Positions 26,511-35,563 of a DNA stretch of 39,906 nt are shown one piece after another. The DNA is taken from NCBI GenBank assembly GCA_011364975.1, contig RDOE01000026.1:1-39906 (forward strand), written 5' to 3'. Made by a program: the position numbers and the translations under genes. Under the pieces are notes generated by a model. The model did no database searches and was not told the DNA's origin. It worked only from the letters and a program-made list of their open reading frames with translations. How positions within the stretch are numbered: the stretch's first letter is position 1; each line of letters begins with the position of its first letter. The stretch is from Promethearchaeota archaeon. Its GTDB lineage: Archaea > Asgardarchaeota > Lokiarchaeia > Sigyniarchaeales > SOKP01.

Positions 26511-27308
26511 TTATTTTCCTTTAAAGATCGCTTTCCTTTTTTCCAAAAACGCCGAAATCCCTTCTTTAAAATCTAAAGTTCCGGCACATTCCTTTATTTT
26601 TTCAGCTTCTTTTAGTAGATGAACAGTTAAATCATTAGTATAACACTCATTTAGCAAAATTTTGACATTCTTAAATGCTTTAATTGGCCCATGACTCAAT
26701 TGGGAACCTATTAGTTTTATCTCTTCTAAAAATTTCTCATTCGAGGAAAAAATTGAAGAAACTAATCCAAAATTTAAAGCTTCTTCTGAATTTAATACTC
26801 TATTTAAATAAATCATTTCTGATGCTAAGGATAAGCCAACTATTTTTGGTAGGTAAAACGATGTGGATGAATCGGTGGATAATCCTATACCAGTAAATGC
26901 AGTACCAAATTTTGCACTATCAGTACACATTCTTAGATCACATGCACATATGTATCCTAAAGCTGCTCCGAAACAAGCGCCATTTACCGCAGCGATTGTA
27001 GGAATTTCTAAATCTCTCAAAGCGTGTATACCTTCATGTAACTTACTTGCCATTTTACTCATAAATTCTACAGGATCCTCAGCACTTCCAAATTCATTTA
27101 TATCTCCTCCCACTGAGAAATTTTTTCCTTTTCCCGTTAATATTGCACATTTGATTGCCTTATCGTTGGAAATTTGTTCTAATGCACCACAAACCTCACC
27201 TACTAATTGATAACTAAATGCATTTAAACGCTCTGGTCTATTAAAAATAATTAGTGCTAAACTATTTTGCTTATCTGAAATCAATTCAATCGTTTCAAAC
27301 TTCAACAA
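26511..27308 (-). CDS. Enoyl-CoA hydratase/isomerase (crotonase) family protein
   Basis: A 265-residue crotonase. The two oxyanion-hole segments are clear: NFSVGGDINEF, and AAVNGACFGAALGYICACDL. Where bacterial enoyl-CoA hydratase has its first catalytic Glu, this protein has FTGIGLSTDSSTSFYLPKIV, closer to PaaG-type isomerases that use the Asp of this loop. So an isomerase or hydratase-like role on acyl-CoA is more likely than textbook 2-trans-enoyl-CoA hydration; substrate unknown. The frame starts with TTG. No other fatty-acid genes are nearby. It is 106 bases upstream of the roadblock-GTPase gene, on the same strand. Confidence 0.88.
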   Translation of the reverse strand: MLKFETIELISDKQNSLALIIFNRPERLNAFSYQLVGEVCGALEQISNDKAIKCAILTGKGKNFSVGGDINEFGSAEDPVEFMSKMASKLHEGIHALRDLEIPTIAAVNGACFGAALGYICACDLRMCTDSAKFGTAFTGIGLSTDSSTSFYLPKIVGLSLASEMIYLNRVLNSEEALNFGLVSSIFSSNEKFLEEIKLIGSQLSHGPIKAFKNVKILLNECYTNDLTVHLLKEAEKIKECAGTLDFKEGISAFLEKRKAIFKGK

Positions 27309-27568
27309 AAACTCATTACCTTAAAGGATTTAATTTATTAATTTAATCAACATAATAGAATTATTAAAATTTCTTATTTTTAGTCTTATATAATTAAAAT
27401 TACAATTGAAGATTTCTCAACTCATATAATTCTCATTAAATTCAGTTGTAAATGGTAATTTATAAAAAGAAAATATAAATCATTTTATATATTAATTCAT
27501 TTTATAATCAAAATTAATCATAAAATATTATATGCAGGGGTAGCCAAGCCAGGTCTACGGTGCTAGAC

Positions 27569-27600
27569 ACGTTTACTAAACGTTTAGTATAGCGCTAGAA
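27569..27600 (+). other. tRNA-Leu intron 1 (32 nt, position 32/33)
   Basis: The self-complementary CTAG before each splice site (27563-27566 and 27595-27598) pairs as the 4-bp central helix. Bulges are ACA and AAT. The intron body is a hairpin: CGTT/AGCG-type pairs, then TACTAA/TTAGTA around loop ACGT, which also appears as the 16-base palindrome TACTAAACGTTTAGTA at 27574-27589. Splicing gives anticodon loop CTGAGGC. Confidence 0.83.
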
Positions 27601-27636
27601 TGAGGCTCTAGTGACATAGGTCTTCGTGGGTTCAAA

Positions 27637-27669
27637 AATCAACGGTAATGTCTCTACCATGGTTGATAT
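27637..27669 (+). other. tRNA-Leu intron 2 (33 nt, T-loop position 59/60)
   Basis: TTCA pairs with TGAT (three of four pairs), with bulges AAA and ATT. The body folds as ATCA/TGGT and GGTA/TACC. An alternative pairing ATCAAC/GTTGAT is also possible. Splicing after the second bulge base restores T-loop TTCAAAT between GTGGG and CCCAC. Confidence 0.8.
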
Positions 27670-27739
27670 TCCCACCTCCTGCACTCTTATTTCTTTATAA
27701 CAAAAGAAAATTATTCAATAATTATTAAGAAAAAGGAGA

Positions 27740-30700
27740 CTAAAAGAAATCTGACAATTTTTGTTGCTTAATCCTGGGATTATTAGTTAAACTCTCAACA
27801 TATTCCTCAATTAAACTCATACGTTGTTTTGTATATTCATCTAAATGAAATTCATCACATAATTTTACCGCTCTTGAAATGTATTTTTCGATTCCTCCTC
27901 TATTTACCGTTAAAATAACATTATTACCGCACTTTGGGCATTTTCCAGCATTGGAAAGAGGGGGTCTCCTAAACTTTTCATTGCATTTAACACATCTAAA
28001 CTTCTGTACCGCAAATTTTCGTAAATTTCCAAGAATATCTGGATTGAAATGAGTAGATAAGATTTTTTCTGCTACCTTTTTAGCGTCAACCGCTTTAATA
28101 ATTTTAGCAAGATGAAGTTGAGCGTCAATTTTATCATCCATAGATTCATAAGTTTTGTATGCCGTTGTGGTAGGACCTTCATTAATATTTCGTGTTGGAA
28201 TATTAAAGCCTATATTTTCATATTGTTCCGTGGTACCTAGTCGTGATTTTATCAATTCCATCATACTCTCTACTTCTGATGGAATTGCGTATCTCTGAGT
28301 GGCCTCATAAAATTCTAAAGGATATTGATAGAGAGTATCGATATTGTGAGCTTCAACATCTATTTCGTTAGGGTCTAATATTGATGAAATTACTAGCGTG
28401 GCATCCATCCTTCCCCCAATTTTGCTTGGTAAATAATACCTTGAAAAATTTAAGAGAGGATCTAGGAGTAACATTATTCCATCTTCATCCCCATCGCAAT
28501 TCCTCCGCTTTGCTGCATGCCAGTAGGGATGAGCGTAAATAGATCTCGCAGGACTAAACCCAATGATTCTCCCTATAATTCCTGCACTAGTATGAGGTGC
28601 TAACCCTACCACTAAATGTCCGATTAAATCCTCTTTACTATGTACATTATAAAAGCGGTCCATTTTATAAACTAGATCAAGTTCATCATCTAAGAAGTTA
28701 GCAAGTTTGATGAAATATTCTGCACAATCATCAGAGAGAAGCACATCCTGGACTTTTAACTCAGCAATCTGATTCTCTTTTACTAATTCATTTCCTTTAT
28801 AATCATGGCTATATCCTAAATCTTTAAGTTGGGTAAGAGAAGTTCCTACTTCCTTGGGCTTAAAATGAGTTAAAGGGATATCTGTTGCATCATAGCGAGT
28901 TTCTGCGGTTTTATAGACCAATAATCCATTCTTTGCTCTTAAAATAGCTTTCTCGATCGGTTCTGGGACTTTAAATTGATTGGTTAGACCAATAATTCCT
29001 TTTAACTTATCGGGGAGGGTGATTTTTAGCCGTTCTAATGCAGAATTGACATAACCTTTAATATCAAATCTAGCTTCATTTGAAAAAGATAAATCACTTC
29101 CGCATTGAGTACATTTTATTTCATATTTTGGATACATTTTATTGCATTTTGAGCATATCTTTTGAAATTTAGTATGTGTCCTACATTTAGAACAGATATT
29201 TAAGGGAGTCACTTCTCCACATTTAGGACACTTTTTGCGACAGATATCAATTTTAATTTTCCCTATTTCTATAGCTTTTTCTACTAATCTTGAATTCCCA
29301 ACCTTGTCACTAAGTGGAAACAATCCATGGACTCCCTTCATACTTTTGCGTTCGGATTTCTCAGGGCGCCCCATCCTTGTTCCCATATAATAAGGTGCTT
29401 TATTTCGAACTTCTATAGGAGATAATCTTAAGAAATTACTAAATATATCCAAATTTTCTTCTATTTCAACAGAGCTGCTATGCTCTAAATTAAAAATTGT
29501 ACTAAAAATTTTTATCCTATCTGGACTAATAATAAGGCTTTCTTCCTTTACAGTATGAGATACAAAAGCTTTTTCTAAAATTTCCTTTATTTCGTGATTG
29601 TTTTTTAAAATAATATTATTCTCTTCTGCATTATATCCCTCCAATAATGCATTTCTTAAAATTTTTAATTCTCTACTAGTGATATTTCCCCAATAATCTG
29701 TATAATAAGGATGTAATGGAGTCTTATATTCAAATCCTATCTTTAAAGCGTCATTCTGCGATGGTATATTTTTAAACGGATCTTCAATATATCTGGAAAT
29801 ATCGGAGTCACATTTCTGTTGGGCTTTACTATTTTTTTCTAATTCTAAAACCCACCATTCTTCCACATAGCCCGATGGGACTAAAATATGGTTATTTTCA
29901 GCAAATTCTCCAAAACCAAAGAGAATATCTCCAAGATATAAGACTTTTTTAATTTCAGGAAATATTTTTTTTGCCAAACTAGCATTTGGGACTCTTAAAA
30001 CATCACCATTTTTAAGTAAAACCACAGGGGGTTCTAGGGAACTGACTGGACACATGCTCGCACTTTTTCCCGGTCGTTCAATTCTAAGCTGAGTACCTAT
30101 TGCAATAAAATCATCTAAAATTGCCATTGTTGCGGGATGGATTCCTGCTGCGGCTAAACCCGTATTTCGAGATCTGCCATACCGTATACGATGCCCTCCC
30201 ACTTGAGACGGATGACTAAAAACAGGCCTTCCAGCAATGATGTCTGAAACGTACTTTGAATTTGGCGTTATTTTAAATTTATTCTTTTTTTGTTTAATTT
30301 CATTAGAATCATCAACTTTTTGAGCAATTTTTTTTAAATCTGCTAACCATTCCCAACCAGAGATATTCATAGATTCTGCGATCTTTAACAATTTTGGTGC
30401 TTTAAGAAGGATTCCATCATTTAATACCAAGCAAGCACCACCTCTTATATTATTAGTTTCTATGCGTGGTAAGTTTCTAAACGCAGAAACTTCTTCATCT
30501 TCAGTGGAATCTCCATTGATTTCTACTGGTAAATGCTCTACAGCAAATCTTATCTCATCATTAGATGAAGGATATTGTAAATGGACTCTTCTATCATATA
30601 ATTTAACTTCTTCTACATAACGTCCAATTTCTGCTTCGGTTGCACGATACTTAGGTATTTGAGACTTATTTCTAACATAATCAGCAATTAGAATACATAA

Positions 30701-31168
30701 TGCTGCTGTTGTTCCTCCTGCAGCCCTGATTGGACCTGCAAAGTATAAGGATAAATATTTGTTATTTTGTTGATCATTGCGGATTTGTATCTTCGAAATA
30801 CCCTCAAGCGGAGCACTTACAACCCCCATAGTCTTTATAGCCAGCCCAACTCGTATTGCCCGTTCAACGCGCTCTTCTAGTGACTTCAAATTTCCAACTT
30901 TTTCATCAAGTATTGCTAAAACGACGTCAAAAACAATTTGATCGTCTGATTTTCCCTTAGATTTCAAATCTCTTATAAGATCAGCTACTCCTTCTGGTCC
31001 AACAAGTTTTTCAACCCTTCCTGCTAAATCCTTAGCTTGAGGAGATTCTACATAATCCTCAGGATCTAATCCTTTCTGACGAGCATATTCCGCAATTTCA
31101 TAACATTTGTCTACCGCTTTTTGTAATTTTGTAAAATATTGCTTATTTTCCTCACTCATTTCAACCAT
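27740..31168 (-). CDS. polC: DNA polymerase D large (catalytic) subunit DP2
   Basis: DP2 is the polymerising subunit of the archaeal replicative polymerase D. At 1142 residues it has family length. The catalytic double-psi barrel signature is RRNCDGDEDGIMLLLDPLL (Asp pair near residues 888-895), with GRMDATLVISS shortly after. A cluster of CxxC zinc sites lies at about 640-700 (CPKCGEV, CSKC, CTQCG) and another near 1065-1085 (CVKC...CPKC). The C-terminus, QQKLSDFF, matches the PCNA-binding PIP box. No intein is present; some euryarchaeal DP2 genes carry one. The gene is divergent from the DP1 gene across 274 bases. Confidence 0.97.
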   Translation of the reverse strand: MVEMSEENKQYFTKLQKAVDKCYEIAEYARQKGLDPEDYVESPQAKDLAGRVEKLVGPEGVADLIRDLKSKGKSDDQIVFDVVLAILDEKVGNLKSLEERVERAIRVGLAIKTMGVVSAPLEGISKIQIRNDQQNNKYLSLYFAGPIRAAGGTTAALCILIADYVRNKSQIPKYRATEAEIGRYVEEVKLYDRRVHLQYPSSNDEIRFAVEHLPVEINGDSTEDEEVSAFRNLPRIETNNIRGGACLVLNDGILLKAPKLLKIAESMNISGWEWLADLKKIAQKVDDSNEIKQKKNKFKITPNSKYVSDIIAGRPVFSHPSQVGGHRIRYGRSRNTGLAAAGIHPATMAILDDFIAIGTQLRIERPGKSASMCPVSSLEPPVVLLKNGDVLRVPNASLAKKIFPEIKKVLYLGDILFGFGEFAENNHILVPSGYVEEWWVLELEKNSKAQQKCDSDISRYIEDPFKNIPSQNDALKIGFEYKTPLHPYYTDYWGNITSRELKILRNALLEGYNAEENNIILKNNHEIKEILEKAFVSHTVKEESLIISPDRIKIFSTIFNLEHSSSVEIEENLDIFSNFLRLSPIEVRNKAPYYMGTRMGRPEKSERKSMKGVHGLFPLSDKVGNSRLVEKAIEIGKIKIDICRKKCPKCGEVTPLNICSKCRTHTKFQKICSKCNKMYPKYEIKCTQCGSDLSFSNEARFDIKGYVNSALERLKITLPDKLKGIIGLTNQFKVPEPIEKAILRAKNGLLVYKTAETRYDATDIPLTHFKPKEVGTSLTQLKDLGYSHDYKGNELVKENQIAELKVQDVLLSDDCAEYFIKLANFLDDELDLVYKMDRFYNVHSKEDLIGHLVVGLAPHTSAGIIGRIIGFSPARSIYAHPYWHAAKRRNCDGDEDGIMLLLDPLLNFSRYYLPSKIGGRMDATLVISSILDPNEIDVEAHNIDTLYQYPLEFYEATQRYAIPSEVESMMELIKSRLGTTEQYENIGFNIPTRNINEGPTTTAYKTYESMDDKIDAQLHLAKIIKAVDAKKVAEKILSTHFNPDILGNLRKFAVQKFRCVKCNEKFRRPPLSNAGKCPKCGNNVILTVNRGGIEKYISRAVKLCDEFHLDEYTKQRMSLIEEYVESLTNNPRIKQQKLSDFF

Positions 31169-31442
31169 TTGCTCATCAACACCTGAAATTAATAAAAAAT
31201 AATGATATTATAGAAAATCTTATTATATTACTTTTATGACTTACTTAGAAAATAAATTAATTTATTAATCCCATAATTCTCTGTTCTTATTTTAATAGAG
31301 AGAGTTTTTAGATTTATAGAGAAATATACTAAAAAATTAGACTCTCTTAGAATATAAAACATGGTTTGTTTTTTGTTTAATAATAAATAATTAAATTTAA
31401 TTCAAACAATAATAGTATAGTTCTTTTTGAGACGATACAAAT

Positions 31443-33227
31443 TTGATTGATAATAAAGTTAACCAGAAGAAGCTAGTTGTTAACAAATTAACCTCTGCTG
31501 GAATAAATATTACACCTGAAACCTTAAATATAATAATGAGTTTGGAAAATCCATTGGAGATTCTCAATCTTATAATAAAGGAAACTAGTTTTATTCCCTC
31601 TTTTAATAGTTACCTAACCCTAAATATTCTCCAAAAAATATCAAATGAAGAAATACAAAAGACATTAAAACGCTTCGTCTCAAAAGAAATAATAATAGAA
31701 AATTTAAATTCTACTTCAGAAAAGCCAGAAAAAGCAGAATGGATTGTAAATGTAGAAAAATTTAGTATTGAACCTGAAAAGAAAGATATGATAAATTCTT
31801 CGAATATAGAAGGTATTAATAACTTTAAAGAGAAATCAAATTTGGCTCTCTTAGGACATGTTTCCGCTTCTTTACCTAAACCCTCAAAAGAGAAAAAAAA
31901 ATCAAAAATTTATGATTCTGCTAAATCAACTCTTCATTTCAAACCCCTTGCAAAAGAATTTGACTTTTCATATGAGATATTAAAGGATCCTACTGGAAAG
32001 TTGTTTACTAGTGGAGATTATGATGACTTTTACGATCTAACCTTAGATAAATACAATAAGCTTAGGAATCTTATGAGAAAGAGACCCGAAATGAAAGCTG
32101 CGACAAATATAAGTAATATTTTTCGACTATCCAGAAATTTTGAGATATCAACTCTCGGTTTAGTTAACGATATATACCAAAGTAAAAATGGAAATTATAT
32201 TATAACCTTAGAAGATATAACTGGCACTATTAATGTATTAATGAGAAATGTGTCTGAAAACGTTGATTATATCAAAACTATTGAACGAACTGTTAAGGAT
32301 CAGTTGTTATATGTGGATGGAGTTTATAACCCTGGTGAACAAGGGAAAACTGGTATCATTTTTGCAAATACTATTTCAAAAATTGATATCCCTACTGATT
32401 ATAAGCCAAACATTTCAGAAGAACCCGTATCAGCAGCATTAATTTCAGATTTACATATTGGTAGTAAAGAATTTGAAGAAAAATTATTTACTAAATTTCT
32501 TAATTTCATAAATGGAAAAATTAACAAAAAGAATTATAGAGAAATAGCCTCAAAAGTAAAATATATTATAATTAATGGGGACTTAGTTGATGGAATTGGT
32601 GTTTATCCCAATCAACAAGAGGATCTAACTATTTCAGATATATTCAAGCAATATAATTTCGCAGCAGAATTATTATCAAATATTCCTGAATATATTAAAA
32701 TCTTTTATGTTGCAGGAAATCATGAACCGGTAAGAAATGCAATTCCAAGACCTGCAGTACCCAAGAAATATTCCCAAGAATTATTAAATCTTGGAGTTAA
32801 ATGCTTAGGTAATCCTTCTTTAATTAGAACTCATAATGTTAATACTCTTATTTACCATGGAGAGAGCATGCATGATATGAATATGATAATTCATGGATTA
32901 GATAACAATAATCCTGTTGAAACAATGAAAGAACTTTTAATATGTAGGCATTTAGCTCCAGTTTATGGAGAAAAAACTCAAATTGCGCCAGTTGATAACG
33001 ATTGGTTAGTTATTGATAAAATTCCTGATATTTTTCATACAGGTCATATTCATATTAATGGCATTGGGCGATATAGAAATGTATCTCTAATCAATTCCGG
33101 GTGTTTCCAAGCACAAACAGACTTTATGAGAAGTTTTGGGATATCACCAACACCGGGTATCACTCCTATTATTGAATTAGATACTTTAAATGTATTGCCC
33201 TTGGATTTTAAAAAAATTAATTCATGA
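31443..33227 (+). CDS. polB: DNA polymerase D small subunit DP1 (3'-5' exonuclease)
   Basis: DP1 carries the proofreading exonuclease of polymerase D in an Mre11-like calcineurin phosphoesterase domain. All metal-site motifs are intact: SDLHIG (about residues 335-340), NGDLVD (about 379), AGNHEP (about 424), YHGES (about 471) and FHTGHIHING (about 531-540). An OB domain precedes it (about 230-310), and the first 200 residues are a helical bundle plus a polar linker, as in other DP1 proteins. The start is TTG at 31443; no in-frame ATG is close. With DP2 it makes the heterodimer. In many archaea the two genes are tandem; here they are divergent. Confidence 0.95.
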   Translation: MIDNKVNQKKLVVNKLTSAGINITPETLNIIMSLENPLEILNLIIKETSFIPSFNSYLTLNILQKISNEEIQKTLKRFVSKEIIIENLNSTSEKPEKAEWIVNVEKFSIEPEKKDMINSSNIEGINNFKEKSNLALLGHVSASLPKPSKEKKKSKIYDSAKSTLHFKPLAKEFDFSYEILKDPTGKLFTSGDYDDFYDLTLDKYNKLRNLMRKRPEMKAATNISNIFRLSRNFEISTLGLVNDIYQSKNGNYIITLEDITGTINVLMRNVSENVDYIKTIERTVKDQLLYVDGVYNPGEQGKTGIIFANTISKIDIPTDYKPNISEEPVSAALISDLHIGSKEFEEKLFTKFLNFINGKINKKNYREIASKVKYIIINGDLVDGIGVYPNQQEDLTISDIFKQYNFAAELLSNIPEYIKIFYVAGNHEPVRNAIPRPAVPKKYSQELLNLGVKCLGNPSLIRTHNVNTLIYHGESMHDMNMIIHGLDNNNPVETMKELLICRHLAPVYGEKTQIAPVDNDWLVIDKIPDIFHTGHIHINGIGRYRNVSLINSGCFQAQTDFMRSFGISPTPGITPIIELDTLNVLPLDFKKINS

Positions 33228-33260
33228 TTCAAATTAATATTCCAATTAAGAGATTAACAT

Positions 33261-33944
33261 ATGAAGTTTACAATTCCTCGAGATAACCTCTCTGAAATGG
33301 TTTTATATATCTGGAAAATAATTGAGTATCCTCAAATTTCTTTAGACGAATTATATTATAAAATTTCGTTCGATTTGTTTTTGTATCCTCCAAATGAAAC
33401 GAAAAAGGTTATTGAGAGTGCAATTAAGGCAAATTATTTAATTAAAACCCCAGATAACAATATTAAATTATCAAATAACCTTGAAAAGCAATTAAAAACA
33501 TGGAATCTAAATCAAAAAGATACCATCATAAGAAAAATACAGCAATTACAAAAACAGAACCAAGAAAGAACGGAATTTATTGAGGAAAATAAAAACCAAT
33601 TCAATATATTATTAAAAGCATTGTTAGATAAGGGGACTATTAATAGAGCTGCAGGTATTTCTGATAGTGATTTGAAAATAACTGAATTTTCACCTCAAAA
33701 AGGCACACTTAAGGCAACCATAAAGGGTTCTAAAGAATTTCCTTATGATATTGAAATTGATCTTAATCAAAAAATGATTAAGCATAATTGTCATGATTTT
33801 GAAACGAAAAGGGCTCAAAACTATAAGTTTTGTAAACATTTAGCAAAATTATTTCTTATTCTAAGGAAAAGTGATGAGGGTTGGGCAAATCAAGCCCTTG
33901 AAAAGATTACTACAAATATTGAAGAGTGGACATTTACAACCTAA
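33261..33944 (+). CDS. Unknown protein with N-terminal winged-helix-like region and SWIM-like zinc motif
   Basis: A 227-residue protein 33 bases downstream of the DP1 gene on the same strand, hence probably co-transcribed. The N-terminal 75 residues look like a winged helix (ISLDELYYKISFDLFLYPPN, KKVIESAIKANYLI) and recall archaeal DUF2240 proteins (tentative). A coiled region follows (about 85-115). The C-terminal part has beta strands and HNCHDF...KFCKHL (about 176-195), a variant of the SWIM zinc finger in which the first CxC is HxC. SWIM domains bind DNA or proteins. Placement between DP1 and Orc1/Cdc6 suggests a replication or repair accessory factor (inference). Its stop overlaps the convergent orc1 gene by four bases. 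Confidence 0.75.
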   Translation: MKFTIPRDNLSEMVLYIWKIIEYPQISLDELYYKISFDLFLYPPNETKKVIESAIKANYLIKTPDNNIKLSNNLEKQLKTWNLNQKDTIIRKIQQLQKQNQERTEFIEENKNQFNILLKALLDKGTINRAAGISDSDLKITEFSPQKGTLKATIKGSKEFPYDIEIDLNQKMIKHNCHDFETKRAQNYKFCKHLAKLFLILRKSDEGWANQALEKITTNIEEWTFTT

Positions 33945-35260
33945 AGTAGTTTTTTAAACACATTATTCTTCACACGTACTTTATCTCCTTGAAGAAGGAT
34001 TGGTTTGTAGTTGAGAAGATCATGTGTTTTAATGCGAGTGATCCGAGATAATACTCGCTCCATCAGCTCATTATCAACATCAAGCTTGATAATTTTGGTT
34101 CTTCCATAATGACCCATTGATTTAGTATTCGCATTTATTAATCCTGCTAATGCTAATTCATTAATATAATCACTTATTCTCCGATGAGTCAGCTGTTTCA
34201 AACCCGGTATTCTACTCGCCAGATCATTATGAACTTCATATATATCACCTGAAGTTATCACATTGTCAGCATTATATTTAGTTAATAAGTATACTGCGGT
34301 AAGGGTTAATTGTGCCTGTAATGGCATTGAAAATATATACTCTACAATATGATCTTTATCAATTTCTTTTTGAGCTTTATGAACATGTTGTTCTAAAACT
34401 TTTCTACTTTGATTTCTTTCTGCAGTTTCACCTGCTTTTCGTAAAAGTTGGAGAGCTTTTCGTGCGTCTCCATGTTCTCGTGCTGCTAAACCAGCACATA
34501 ATTTAATCACACCCTCTTCTATTACGCCTTCATCGAATGCGATATTAGCACGAAGATATAAAATATCCGCTAATTCATTTGCATTGTAGGGATGGAATAC
34601 AATCGGTTCTTCCTCATCCAGGGTTGATGTAACTCTTGAATCCAAGAATTGCATTAACTTTAGTTTATTTGAAATTCCAATTACACTAGTTCTACATAAA
34701 TCTAAATTCTCATTTAATCTCGTTAAATTATAAAGGATTTCATTTCCTCCTTTCTTCTCAACTAGAATATCTATTTCATCCAGTACAAGAAAACATACGC
34801 TTTCTTTTATTGTTTGGTCAAACAATCCAAGTAACTTTTTTAATATGATATCTTTTGGTAATCCCGTTGGGGGTATCTTTTCTTTTCCAACAATTGTATT
34901 ATATATGTGAGCGAGTATCCTGTATGGCGTTGAAACAATATTACAATTTATATATATCCACCAAGGAGGATTTGCAGTACAATGCTGAGCTATTTTTTGG
35001 GATAAATAACGAATTGTAGCTGTTTTTCCTGTTCCTGTCATCCCATAACACAAAAAATTTGGAGGTACATCACCATTTAAAGCACAAGCCGTAATTCCTG
35101 CAATCTTTTCAATTTCATTATCTCTATGGGGCAATTCGTTAGGAATAAAAGATGGTTCTAAAGCCTCACGATTTCTAAAGATTTTTGGTCCTTTCAGGTA
35201 ATTTTTATAGAATTTGTCAATATTAAAACTATAATTATTATTATCTTGATTTGTCAACAC
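33941..35260 (-). CDS. orc1: Origin recognition/replication initiator Orc1/Cdc6
   Basis: An archaeal Orc1/Cdc6 of 439 residues that binds origin repeats and loads the MCM helicase. It has an AAA+ domain with Walker A GMTGTGKT (73-80) and Walker B FLVLDEID (157-164), sensor-1 and arginine segments (GISNKLKLMQFLDSRV), and a C-terminal winged helix (about 340-430, YEVHNDLASRIPGLKQLTHR) that reads origin DNA. The start is GTG at 35260. The 303 bases beyond the start are gene-free, which is where archaeal origins often lie. Confidence 0.95.
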   Translation of the reverse strand: MLTNQDNNNYSFNIDKFYKNYLKGPKIFRNREALEPSFIPNELPHRDNEIEKIAGITACALNGDVPPNFLCYGMTGTGKTATIRYLSQKIAQHCTANPPWWIYINCNIVSTPYRILAHIYNTIVGKEKIPPTGLPKDIILKKLLGLFDQTIKESVCFLVLDEIDILVEKKGGNEILYNLTRLNENLDLCRTSVIGISNKLKLMQFLDSRVTSTLDEEEPIVFHPYNANELADILYLRANIAFDEGVIEEGVIKLCAGLAAREHGDARKALQLLRKAGETAERNQSRKVLEQHVHKAQKEIDKDHIVEYIFSMPLQAQLTLTAVYLLTKYNADNVITSGDIYEVHNDLASRIPGLKQLTHRRISDYINELALAGLINANTKSMGHYGRTKIIKLDVDNELMERVLSRITRIKTHDLLNYKPILLQGDKVRVKNNVFKKLL

Positions 35261-35563
35261 AAAAAGACACCATAAGTAATTTTAATCCACTCGAAACACA
35301 ATAATTTCGATTGCATACTTAATAAAGATTTTTATTAATCACAAAATTATTGGATATCTATTAAGACTTTAATATATTAGCTAATATTTCTTGAATTATA
35401 TCAACATTAGCAGTAATATTTTATATTATTGTCGGAGCTTTAAAAGATAATTATTTAGGGAGCAATATTATTAATGGTTTACTATAGTAGAATATATTTA
35501 CCAAAATTTAATTTAAATTAAAAACTAGATATTTTAAGTTTTCAGATAATAGGAATAAATTGT
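35261..35563. other. 303-base gene-free region upstream of orc1, candidate origin
   Basis: Very AT-rich with no ORF, tRNA or obvious RNA structure. One match to the archaeal origin-recognition-box core lies 27 bases before the orc1 start. I see no second clear copy and no G-rich element, so origin status is weakly supported. The promoter of the CDP-archaeol synthase gene must also lie here. Confidence 0.35.
35287..35297 (+). promoter_or_regulatory. Possible origin recognition box core
   Basis: CCACTCGAAAC agrees with the mini-ORB pattern CCAnTnGAAAC that Orc1/Cdc6 binds in several archaea. It is a single isolated match beside orc1. It could instead be chance, or an autoregulatory site. Confidence 0.3.

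Larger units (their letters stand above)
27534..27683 (+). tRNA. tRNA-Leu(GAG) with two introns, at 32/33 and in the T-loop at 59/60
   Basis: Exons are 27534-27568, 27601-27636 and 27670-27683, giving an 85-base class II tRNA. Acceptor GCAGGGG pairs with CTCCTGC, discriminator A, no encoded CCA. Anticodon stem CTAGA/TCTAG encloses CTGAGGC (anticodon GAG) once intron 1 is removed. A 14-base variable arm and T-stem GTGGG/CCCAC follow, enclosing TTCAAAT once intron 2 is removed. Both introns can be folded as bulge-helix-bulge elements, intron 1 without an outer exon helix and intron 2 with one weak pair. The mature arms and loops are exactly those expected for an archaeal tRNA-Leu. A TATA-like sequence sits about 45 bases upstream. 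Confidence 0.93.

Noticed and set aside
27574..27589. 16-base perfect palindrome TACTAAACGTTTAGTA, first read as an operator
   Set aside because: It is the hairpin of tRNA-Leu intron 1, and the tRNA fold explains it fully.
27562..27599. Direct repeat GCTAGA twice, first read as a duplication or attachment-site scar
   Set aside because: The CTAG copies pair with each other as the central helix of the intron's bulge-helix-bulge.
27740..31168. Possible intein in DP2
   Set aside because: The length is normal for DP2 and the catalytic region is continuous, with no splicing motifs.
35261..35563. Firm call of a replication origin
   Set aside because: Only one ORB-like core was found, with no inverted partner or G-string, so it is listed only as a candidate.
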